A stretch of DNA of 6,138 nt from Dialister sp. UBA6422. Lineage in GTDB: Bacteria; Bacillota; Negativicutes; Veillonellales; Dialisteraceae. Position 1 is the stretch's first letter, and each line of letters opens with the position of its first letter. The translations under genes were made by a program, and so were the position numbers. Location of the stretch: assembly GCA_002439665.1 (NCBI GenBank), contig DJPC01000037.1, positions 1 to 6,138 of the forward strand, in the 5' to 3' direction. The notes beneath the pieces are model-generated. The model saw only the letters and a program-made list of their open reading frames with translations. It was not told the DNA's origin and did no database searches. This document shows positions 1 to 5,152 of the stretch, one piece after another.

Positions 1-1088
1 CTGTAGCTGGTTGCTATGCCCAGTTAGCGCCAGAAGTCTTTGAACAGATGGGGGATGTGGATGTCATCGTAGGACATCAAAATCGTTCTCAAATTGTGCA
101 ATATGTAGAAGAAGCCCGAAAGAGTGATAAGCCGCTCAATGAAGTGGTGGATATCATGAAGGTGAAAACCTTTGAAAATATGGAAGTAGACCCGGAAGGA
201 GAGGTCAAAACCCGGGCATTTATCAAAGTCCAGGAAGGCTGCGACAATTATTGCACATTCTGTATCATCCCGTATGCCAGAGGGCGCCTGAAATCTCGTC
301 AGCAAAAAGATGCAGTGGAAGAAATCAAAAAATTGGTGGCTCGTGGGTATCGAGAAGTGGTGCTCACAGGGATTCATCTAGGAAATTATGGCAAAGATCT
401 TCATGATGGCACATCCCTTTCCACCCTGGTGGCAGAACTTGTCAAAATTCCAGATCTTCTCCGTATTCGTTTAGGTTCTATTGAATCGGTGGAACTTTCA
501 GAAGAATTGATCCAAATCATTCAAAATGAGCCAAAGGTTTGCCGTCATTTGCATCTGCCTATCCAGTCTGGATCGGATAGTGTGTTAAAGGGAATGAATC
601 GTCATTATCGGCTTCCTCAGTTTAAGAAATTGATCCAAGAACTTAGAGAAAAAATTCCTGGCGTGGCACTGACTACAGATCTTATTGTGGGATTCCCTGG
701 CGAAACAGAAGAAAATTTTAAGGAAACCTTGGAAACATTGAAAGAAATCCAATTTTCTGGTATTCATGTATTCCCTTATTCTCAAAGAACAGGGACTCCG
801 GCGGCTACCTATCCCAATCAGGTATCTAATGAAGTCAAAAAAGAAAGAGTCCATCGCGTGCAGGCTTTGGAAAAAGGGATTGCCAGAGAATATCGTTCCC
901 GGTTTATGGGAAAGGTGGTTCATGTACTGGCTGAAGAAGTCAAAAATGGTTACTATGAAGGTCTCACTGATGAATATATCCGTGTAACCATTAAAAGCGA
1001 TGGCATTGAAAGAGGTCATATGTATCCAGTCCTGATTGACACTTTGACAGAGGATGGATTAGAAGGCCATTTGGTGCATCATGGGTAG
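1..1088 (+). CDS. mtaB: tRNA (N6-threonylcarbamoyladenosine-37) 2-methylthiotransferase MtaB, 5'-partial
   Basis: The reading frame is open from base 3, so the gene enters from outside the window; the ATG at 48 is internal. The first visible residues, VAGCYAQ, hold the last cysteine of the N-terminal UPF0004 cluster that binds the auxiliary Fe-S cluster. The radical SAM motif CDNYCTFC follows, with its three cysteine codons at 240, 252 and 261, then the radical SAM barrel (TGIHLGNYG, HLPIQSGS, DLIVGFPGET) and a C-terminal TRAM-like RNA-binding region from about base 900 (GKVVHVLAEE). About 361 residues are present; the family is usually 430-450, so roughly 70-90 residues are missing. From the family, the enzyme converts t6A37 to ms2t6A37 in cytosolic tRNAs reading ANN codons, using SAM both as radical source and methyl donor. 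The motifs, especially the MtaB-type tail, fit MtaB better than the relatives MiaB and RimO. Confidence 0.93.
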   Translation, partial: VAGCYAQLAPEVFEQMGDVDVIVGHQNRSQIVQYVEEARKSDKPLNEVVDIMKVKTFENMEVDPEGEVKTRAFIKVQEGCDNYCTFCIIPYARGRLKSRQQKDAVEEIKKLVARGYREVVLTGIHLGNYGKDLHDGTSLSTLVAELVKIPDLLRIRLGSIESVELSEELIQIIQNEPKVCRHLHLPIQSGSDSVLKGMNRHYRLPQFKKLIQELREKIPGVALTTDLIVGFPGETEENFKETLETLKEIQFSGIHVFPYSQRTGTPAATYPNQVSNEVKKERVHRVQALEKGIAREYRSRFMGKVVHVLAEEVKNGYYEGLTDEYIRVTIKSDGIERGHMYPVLIDTLTEDGLEGHLVHHG

Positions 1089-1110
1089 TGCAGGAAGAAG
1101 GGCACACCCA

Positions 1111-1140
1111 TTGAAAGTACTTCATACTTATTTCTAAAAT
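1111..1140 (+). promoter_or_regulatory. Candidate sigma-A promoter for the HIT gene
   Basis: TTGAAA at 1111-1116 and TAAAAT at 1135-1140, spaced by 18 bases, each match the consensus at five of six positions. The site lies just after the mtaB stop and would give a leader of about 80 bases before the HIT start. No terminator separates mtaB from it, so readthrough from mtaB is also possible. This is a motif match only. Confidence 0.45.
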
Positions 1141-1225
1141 TTTGTAGTGTTTTATACATTGTGCATTGCTAGCTTCATTACACACTTGTTATTTAAATAC
1201 CTAATTCAATGAGGAGGAAACAACT

Positions 1226-1582
1226 ATGTCAGATTGCATTTTTTGTAAAATCGCTGCCGGCGAAATTCCTAGCACCAAAGTCTATGAAGATGACAACTGG
1301 TTTGCTTTTAAGGATATTGAACCTTGTGCACCGGTACATATTTTGCTGATTCCTAAGAAACATGTAGATAATATTCTGGCTTTTGATGAAGAATACAATA
1401 AAAACTTTGCAGATTTCTTCCTGGTTGTTAAAAAGATTGCAGAAGAAGCTGGACTTAAAGAAAAAGGTTTCCGCTTGGTTATGAATACTGGTGAAAAAGC
1501 AGGACAGTCTGTGTTCCATTTCCATGCCCATATCATCGGTGGTAAAGAAATGGGTTGGCCGCCATTTCCAGAAGATAAGTAA
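1226..1582 (+). CDS. Histidine triad (HIT/HinT-type) nucleotide-binding protein
   Basis: The 118-residue protein is the normal length for the HinT branch of the HIT family. The signature HFHAHII spans residues 98-104, with the triad histidines at 98, 100 and 102; the middle one is the catalytic nucleophile in the family. CIFC at residues 4-7 and His46 (PKKH) are the usual zinc ligands of bacterial members. Family members are small cytosolic homodimers that hydrolyse purine nucleoside phosphoramidates and acyl-adenylates; the physiological substrate here cannot be read from sequence. The start is set by GAGGAGG at 1211-1217, eight bases before the ATG. It lies 137 bases after mtaB and has a candidate promoter of its own, so it may be expressed alone or by readthrough. 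This neighbourhood (mtaB, HIT, rpsU, yqeY) is common in Firmicutes. Confidence 0.93.
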   Translation: MSDCIFCKIAAGEIPSTKVYEDDNWFAFKDIEPCAPVHILLIPKKHVDNILAFDEEYNKNFADFFLVVKKIAEEAGLKEKGFRLVMNTGEKAGQSVFHFHAHIIGGKEMGWPPFPEDK

Positions 1583-1937
1583 TACATAGTGGCAGTCATC
1601 TTATCTGGGAAAGAGATAGAATGGGTCGTAAGTTGTGCGGAGTGGCGAAGGGGCGTACTATCCATAAAGTACCTTAGATTCGTATAGGGGCTCTTTTGAT
1701 GTATTCCCTATTTTAATAAATAAAGCACATGGTCTACCCAAAGATTAAAGGGGTTATAAAAGGTTATTGGCATAGGATGTCATGTCATCTTTTATACCCC
1801 TTTCTCTTTGCTTTTGATGACGATAGGTATTACCGATATGGAAAAATAACCGCCCTAAGGGGTAAAGGATCATGACTGGGAGTCCTACATGAATTGCACC
1901 CATCATTTGTACTCTCACTCTTAATTGCATTTCTATC
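1583..1937. other. Non-coding stretch between the HIT gene and the rpsU promoter, hairpin-rich
   Basis: I see no credible gene in these 355 bases. Several inverted repeats are present: TATCT/AGATA near 1600-1620; GTACT (1655-1659) with AGTAC (1668-1672); ATAGGG (1684-1689) with CCCTAT (1706-1711) followed by a short T-run; the large hairpin at 1747-1803; and GACT/AGTC at 1874-1884. The part near 1624-1655 is noticeably more GC-rich than its surroundings. The heptamer AATTGCA occurs at 1892 and 1923. The stretch may hold 3' ends of the HIT transcript, a small RNA or an intergenic repeat. I recognise no known RNA family: there is no SRP, tmRNA, RNase P or tRNA core. Confidence 0.5.
1747..1803 (+). 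terminator. Large hairpin, possible terminator of the HIT transcript
   Basis: AAAGGGGT (1747-1754) and ATAAAAG (1756-1762) pair with CTTTTAT (1789-1795) and ACCCCTTT (1796-1803), giving 15 base pairs with a single bulged T at 1755 and a long loop. The sequence after it is T-rich but interrupted (TTTCTCTTTGCTTTT), and an A-run precedes it, so it could act in either direction. The long loop and broken T-run make this weaker than the terminators at 2722 and 5010. Confidence 0.4.
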
Positions 1938-1966
1938 TTGACAGAAAGACACTTGTCAATTATAAT
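1938..1966 (+). promoter_or_regulatory. Perfect-consensus sigma-A promoter of rpsU-yqeY
   Basis: TTGACA at 1938-1943 and TATAAT at 1961-1966 are exact consensus hexamers with the optimal 17-base spacer. Transcription should begin near 1973, giving a leader of about 46 bases. The -35 hexamer is half of an inverted repeat, with its complement TGTCAA at 1954-1959 inside the spacer, so a repressor could sit between the hexamers. Strong expression is expected for a ribosomal protein gene. Confidence 0.85.
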
Positions 1967-2018
1967 TTAAAAGTGTGCAATAGCACCCCATCAGTCTTAT
2001 TGGGAGGGAGGGATATAG

Positions 2019-2195
2019 ATGTCTGAAATCAAAGTTCAAAAGGGCGAATCTCTGGATAGTGCTCTTCGCAGATTTAAACGTTCCTGCCAAAAAGCCGGGG
2101 TTCTTTCTGAAGTAAGAAAACGTGAACATTATGAAAAGCCCAGCGTTAGACGTAAACTGAAATCTGAAGCCGCTAGAAAACGTAAGTTTAAATAA
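2019..2195 (+). CDS. rpsU: 30S ribosomal protein S21
   Basis: This 58-residue protein begins [20 protein letters not shown] and ends in a run of lysines and arginines. That is the standard S21 layout: an N-terminal beta strand, the conserved [13 protein letters not shown] segment, then a basic helical tail ([21 protein letters not shown]). S21 binds the 30S platform near the 3' end of 16S rRNA and assists initiation at Shine-Dalgarno sites. The start follows a very purine-rich site, GGGAGGGAGGG at 2002-2012, six bases before the ATG. CCCC at 1986-1989 could pair with part of that G-rich site and mask it, a possible feedback point, though this is inference. yqeY follows after 21 bases with no terminator between, so the two are one operon under the 1938 promoter. 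Confidence 0.96.
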   Translation: MSEIKVQKGESLDSALRRFKRSCQKAGVLSEVRKREHYEKPSVRRKLKSEAARKRKFK

Positions 2196-2203
2196 TAGGT
2201 TGT

Positions 2204-2210
2204 AAGGTGA
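2204..2210 (+). promoter_or_regulatory. Ribosome binding site that fixes the yqeY start
   Basis: AAGGTGA ends at 2210. It directly abuts the upstream TTG at 2211 but sits six bases before the TTG at 2217, a normal spacing. This favours 2217 as the real start, which also gives the family-typical N-terminus MSIKEQL. Confidence 0.6.
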
Positions 2211-2216
2211 TTGGTT

Positions 2217-2666
2217 TTGTCAATTAAAGAACAGCTTATGGCTGATATGAAAACAGCCATGAAAGCAAAAGAAGAAGGTAAGCTTGCTCTGAATACGATC
2301 CGCATGGCTCGTGCTCATATCAGACAGGCTGAAATCGACAACGGACACGCGGACTTCAATGATGATCAGGTTCTTGCCGTTCTCCGGAAAGAAGTCAAGC
2401 AGAGAAAAGAAACTCTTGCTGAGATCGAAGGTTCTGGAAGAGAAGACCTGGTTACACAGACCAAAGCAGAAATCGGTGTATTAGAAAAGTATCTGCCAGC
2501 AGAAATGGCTCCGGAAGCCGTAGAAGCAGCAGTGAAAGAAATCGTAGATGCTATGGATCCTGGGCAGAGAAATATGGGTTCTGTGATGAAAGCTGTCATG
2601 GCAAAGCTTAAGGGTAAAGCTGATGGCAAACTGATTAATCAGATTGTCCGTAAGCTCTTGGCTTAA
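2217..2666 (+). CDS. yqeY: GatB/YqeY domain-containing protein
   Basis: The product is 149 residues with the TTG start at 2217; a second in-frame TTG at 2211 would add two residues but leaves no room for the ribosome binding site. Family hallmarks are the N-terminal MSIKEQLMADMKTAMKAK helix, the central EIGVLEKYLPAEM segment, and the C-terminal GSVMKAVMAKLKGKADGKLINQIVRKLL. The fold resembles the helical tail of the GatB subunit of tRNA-dependent amidotransferase, which contacts tRNA, but free-standing YqeY proteins lack the catalytic domain and have no settled function. It is predicted to be cytosolic, with no signal peptide or membrane segment. Its location right after rpsU is a very common arrangement in Firmicutes and suggests a translation-linked role. 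The use of TTG may lower its translation relative to rpsU. A terminator follows at 2722. Confidence 0.92.
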   Translation: MSIKEQLMADMKTAMKAKEEGKLALNTIRMARAHIRQAEIDNGHADFNDDQVLAVLRKEVKQRKETLAEIEGSGREDLVTQTKAEIGVLEKYLPAEMAPEAVEAAVKEIVDAMDPGQRNMGSVMKAVMAKLKGKADGKLINQIVRKLLA

Positions 2667-2684
2667 AAGCAACGCTGAATGATC

Positions 2685-2707
2685 GTAAGATTTTGTGCTA
2701 ATCTTAC
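2685..2707 (+). other. Small hairpin between yqeY and its terminator
   Basis: GTAAGATT (2685-2692) pairs perfectly with AATCTTAC (2700-2707) around a seven-base loop. No T-run follows, so it is probably not a terminator itself. It may protect the 3' end of the rpsU-yqeY mRNA. Confidence 0.4.
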
Positions 2708-2721
2708 CCATGACTGAAGAG

Positions 2722-2753
2722 ACCCCTTGTGGTAATTACCGCAAGGGGTTTTA
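2722..2753 (+). terminator. Intrinsic terminator of the rpsU-yqeY operon
   Basis: Bases 2722-2733 pair with 2738-2749 as a 12-bp stem (one G-U pair) around the tetraloop AATT. The base of the stem is four G-C pairs and is followed by TTTTA. Position, stem strength and T-run all fit a rho-independent terminator 55 bases after the yqeY stop. Confidence 0.92.
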
Positions 2754-2754
2754 T

Positions 2755-2846
2755 CATGCTTCATCTCTTTTCTTAAAAATACTAGGACTGCATACCCTTT
2801 TGATTTTATGGTCCTATGACTCCATCCATTTGATTCTATTTCTCAC
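2755..2846. other. Short spacer upstream of the glutamine synthetase promoter
   Basis: No gene is visible. TAGGAC (2783-2788) can pair with GTCCTA (2811-2816), with CAT/ATG inside after a two-base bulge, so an upstream regulator or RNA fold is possible. I see no second good promoter here. Confidence 0.3.
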
Positions 2847-2875
2847 TTGACAAAAAGAATACCTTGAGGTATCCT
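2847..2875 (+). promoter_or_regulatory. Promoter with overlapping palindrome, first glutamine synthetase gene
   Basis: TTGACA at 2847-2852 is exact, and TATCCT at 2870-2875 matches four of six -10 positions at a 17-base spacing. Transcription would start near 2882, leaving a leader of about 134 bases. The palindrome ATACCTTGAGGTAT (2859-2872) covers the end of the spacer and the first half of the -10, a classic place for a repressor. The weak -10 next to a perfect -35 also suggests a regulated promoter. The regulator is unknown; the site does not look like the GlnR/TnrA consensus (TGTNAN7TNACA). Confidence 0.6.
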
Positions 2876-2906
2876 TACTACATAAGTTCATACGCAGTAG
2901 TCAATG

Positions 2907-2944
2907 ATGACTCATTCCTTATGGAGTGGGTCATTTTCTATTTT
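2907..2944 (+). terminator. Leader terminator (attenuator) upstream of the first glutamine synthetase gene
   Basis: Bases 2907-2918 (ATGACTCATTCC) pair with 2923-2934 (GGAGTGGGTCAT) as a 12-bp stem with two G-U pairs and loop TTAT. The stem is followed by TTTTCTATTTT. It lies downstream of the gene's apparent promoter and 81 bases before its start codon, so unconditional termination would silence the gene. A smaller hairpin (AGTC 2899-2902 with GACT 2909-2912) uses part of the same 5' arm and cannot coexist with it, as expected for an antiterminator. That the hairpin works as a switch is inference. Confidence 0.65.
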
Positions 2945-3015
2945 AAAACAAATAGTTTTTGATGAATGTGTATATGCGAAAAAAATGGTGAAATTAAGTC
3001 TATAGGAGGACTCAA

Positions 3016-4911
3016 ATGAACAAAAACTTATTGTACTGCATCCCGGCCGGTCAATATGGAAAAGAAGGGGTACTTTCCCTTTTGGCACAACATCCGGAGA
3101 TTCGATTTGTATCTCTAGTAGGCATCGATTTGGCAGGCAATGATACTGATGAACGGATTCCGATTGAAATTTTTATGAAAGATTATGAAGATTTCTTCGC
3201 AGGGAAAGCCGTACAGACCGATGGTTCTTCTGTAGTATTTATGAACATTGCCACTTTGAATGATGCTAGAGTCGATATGGTGGCTGATAGCTCTGTCAAT
3301 TGGTATGTAGATTACAATGATGATAATTTAGATGAAGAAACAGGTCTTCCTATAGGTACTCTTCGTATCCCCAGTTTCCTCATTCACAATGGAAAATTCA
3401 TTGATTCCCGTTCTATTTTGAAACAGTCCTGTGAATATGTAGCTGATCGCTTGAGAAAACTTTTGGTAGGTGCACAGGTGAAGGGAATGGAAAATTTCCC
3501 ATTTTCCGAAATTCAAGATATCGTATTTACCACTGGTACAGAATTGGAATTTTGGGTAAAAACACCGAGCGAAAAGGAAACGGTGCAGCACCTTTCTATT
3601 TCTCAAAGATTACAGGAACAGTATTGGCAGAGAATGCGCGGTAACGTTCGTACTGCTATGGAACAGGCCATTGAAGAATTGGATGCTCGAGGCATGCATG
3701 TAGAAATGGGTCATAAAGAAGTAGGAGGCATTAAGCCAAAGGTAGACGATGACGGAAATATCTTTGACGTATGCGAACAGTTGGAACTGGACTGGCTGTT
3801 TTCTACCAATCCGCTGCAGGCTGCTGACAATGAATTGGAAGCTCGTATTATTGTTCGTGAAGTATTCAGAAGAAATGGTCTTGATGTTTCCTTCCGCGCA
3901 AAACCAATCATTGGTGTCGCTGGTAGCGGGGAACATACCCATGTAGGATTTGCTGCTCTTCTGAAAAATGGTAAGACCATCAACCTCTTATCTCCAGAAG
4001 ATATGAAAGCTGATTTCCTTTCCACCATTGGATATGGTTTCATCATGGGGATTCTCAATAATTATGAAGCCACCAATCCATTTGTTTCTTCTACCACTGA
4101 TGCATTCAATCGTTTAAAACCAGGATTTGAAGCACCGGTCTGCATCGTTACCTCTTTGGGACATAAACCAGAAGTGCCATCCCGTAACCGTTCGATCCTG
4201 ATTGGTCTTATCCGTGATATTGGAAATCCGAAGGCTACTCGTTTTGAACTTCGTGCACCAAACCCATTCACCAATACATACCTCTGCGTATCCTGCTTGT
4301 ATCTCACCGCTTTAGATGGCATTGAATATGCGATCTCTTCTGGTAAGACACCTCAAGAACTGTTGAAAGAACTTTCTAAGAAAGCTGGAGAAGAATCTGA
4401 TTATTTAGCAAAAGATAGAGAATATCGCTGCGAAGCCAATGTATTTGAAGATTATACCCAGGAAGAACGTGATGCCGTATTTGGTAAACCACCGGCTACG
4501 GTTTGGGAAAATGTTAAAATCATGAAAGCTCATCCAGAAAAAGTGGTTTCTCTCACTAAGAGCGGCGCTATTTCTGAGCAAATCGTAGATTCCTTTACTG
4601 CTTCGATCCTGTATCGCTGGAAAAATGAACTCATTGATCGCATTATTCCAGGAACAGAAGCAGCTGTTAGGGGATATAAAAAGTTGGACAATGCAGATAA
4701 GATTGATGAAAAACGTTGGAAATCCATCAAAGCCAAGCGCATTGAGCTGGCAAAGGATACAGAAGAATCCAAGTGTGTATGCACCAAACTGAAAGAAGCT
4801 TTGGAACACAATGATTTCGATGCCGCTTCTTCTTTGCAGCTGGAAATGGCTAAAAAAGCTGAGGCATTGGAAAAAGAATATCGTGTGTATGCACTGAATA
4901 TTCTGGACTAA
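3016..4911 (+). CDS. glnA: Glutamine synthetase, long (631-residue) form, first of two tandem copies
   Basis: The enzyme condenses glutamate and ammonia to glutamine with ATP, the entry step of ammonia assimilation. The N-terminal part (residues about 25-135, with SLVGIDLAGNDTDE and VQTDGSSV) precedes the catalytic domain. Catalytic landmarks are ELEF at 176-179 and MGHKEVGG at 231-238 (metal/glutamate side), GSGEHTH at 303-309 (equivalent to the NGSGMH loop), NRLKPGFEAP at 365-374, SRNRS at 389-393 and RFELRAPNP at 409-417. A helical tail runs from about 440 to 631, and its end (590-625) is charged and coiled-coil-like. Length lies between GSI (about 440-470) and GSIII (about 700 or more), so the class is uncertain; similar 630-residue enzymes occur in Clostridia and Negativicutes. 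I see no adenylylation-type Tyr motif. AGGAGG at 3004-3009, six bases upstream, fixes the start. A promoter, palindrome and leader terminator precede it, and a paralogue follows. The symbol is by function. Confidence 0.93.
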   Translation: MNKNLLYCIPAGQYGKEGVLSLLAQHPEIRFVSLVGIDLAGNDTDERIPIEIFMKDYEDFFAGKAVQTDGSSVVFMNIATLNDARVDMVADSSVNWYVDYNDDNLDEETGLPIGTLRIPSFLIHNGKFIDSRSILKQSCEYVADRLRKLLVGAQVKGMENFPFSEIQDIVFTTGTELEFWVKTPSEKETVQHLSISQRLQEQYWQRMRGNVRTAMEQAIEELDARGMHVEMGHKEVGGIKPKVDDDGNIFDVCEQLELDWLFSTNPLQAADNELEARIIVREVFRRNGLDVSFRAKPIIGVAGSGEHTHVGFAALLKNGKTINLLSPEDMKADFLSTIGYGFIMGILNNYEATNPFVSSTTDAFNRLKPGFEAPVCIVTSLGHKPEVPSRNRSILIGLIRDIGNPKATRFELRAPNPFTNTYLCVSCLYLTALDGIEYAISSGKTPQELLKELSKKAGEESDYLAKDREYRCEANVFEDYTQEERDAVFGKPPATVWENVKIMKAHPEKVVSLTKSGAISEQIVDSFTASILYRWKNELIDRIIPGTEAAVRGYKKLDNADKIDEKRWKSIKAKRIELAKDTEESKCVCTKLKEALEHNDFDAASSLQLEMAKKAEALEKEYRVYALNILD

Positions 4912-4960
4912 TCAGTGATTAGTTACTGGTTGTTAGTGGTTAGAAGATTTTTCTAATCAC
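4907..4960. repeat. Palindrome over the stop codon plus degenerate heptamer repeat and hairpin
   Basis: ACTAATCA-G-TGATTAGT (4907-4923) is a perfect 8-bp inverted repeat that includes the glutamine synthetase stop codon. It runs into a degenerate 7-base repeat: GATTAGT, TACTGGT, TGTTAGT, GGTTAGA (4917-4944). GTGGTTAGAA (4936-4945) then pairs with TTCTAATCAC (4951-4960), with one G-U. The motif TTTTCTAATCAC recurs at 5230-5241, before the second gene. This resembles a small dispersed intergenic repeat and could also protect the mRNA 3' end. I do not recognise a named family. Confidence 0.45.
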
Positions 4961-4995
4961 CAAGCAATCAAAGATGTTATTTTAAAAACTATATA

Positions 4996-5054
4996 TCATC
5001 TGGCCAAAGATGACCTATTTTATGGAAATCACCCATAGAATAGGTCATTTTTAT
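4996..5054 (+). terminator. Strong terminator between the two glutamine synthetase genes, with overlapping hairpin
   Basis: Bases 5010-5025 pair with 5033-5048 over 16 continuous base pairs (one G-U) around a seven-base loop, followed by TTTTATTTT. This is a convincing intrinsic terminator for the first gene. A second perfect hairpin, TCATCT (4996-5001) with AGATGA (5008-5013) and hexaloop GGCCAA, shares bases 5010-5013 with the terminator arm. The two folds therefore compete at the base of the stem. The outer sequence (GATGACC...GGTCATTTT) resembles the leader terminator of the first gene. Confidence 0.85.
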
Positions 5055-5089
5055 TTTCTAGAAACTGAAATATAAGGGGGAAATCCTGA

Positions 5090-5152
5090 ATGAGAAGTTT
5101 ATGGAAAATCGAATATTGGTATTCCGCGGTGGGATTCCGGCAGCTTTGTTAG
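5090..5152 (+). CDS. Possible 20-residue leader peptide or chance reading frame
   Basis: ATG at 5090 follows AAGGGGG (5074-5080) by nine bases and encodes MRSLWKIEYWYSAVGFRQLC before a TAG stop. The ribosome binding site is plausible and the peptide is rich in Trp and Tyr. Against it are its tiny size, a location just after a strong terminator, no clear promoter, and an overlapping 22-codon frame from 5101. I do not recognise the peptide. It is listed because it lies in the leader of the second glutamine synthetase gene, where a translated peptide could matter. Confidence 0.15.
   Translation: MRSLWKIEYWYSAVGFRQLC

Noticed and set aside
1282..1665. 127-codon open frame on the minus strand across the HIT gene and its downstream region
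   Set aside because: It lies almost entirely antisense to the well-supported HIT gene, has no recognisable domain, and has no clear ribosome binding site. Read as a shadow frame.
1624..1700. tRNA-like look of GGAGTGGCGAAGG followed by GATTCG
   Set aside because: No acceptor stem pairing, no anticodon arm and no CCA-adjacent structure can be drawn.
2002..2012. GGGAGGGAGGG as a G-quadruplex
   Set aside because: Only three G-tracts are present. A strong Shine-Dalgarno site for rpsU explains it better.
2884..2901. AGTTCATACGCAGTAG, loosely like the GTTCA and AGTAG parts of the cyanobacterial glnA riboswitch
   Set aside because: The distance between the parts is far too short for the three-stem core, and the GGAAGTAG element is absent. 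Coincidence is likely.
5118..5140. CCGCGG flanked by GG-rich sequence, resembling a T-box ACCGCGG core
   Set aside because: The T-box consensus (AGGGTGGNACCGCG) is not met on either strand, and no specifier stem or terminator follows in the right order.
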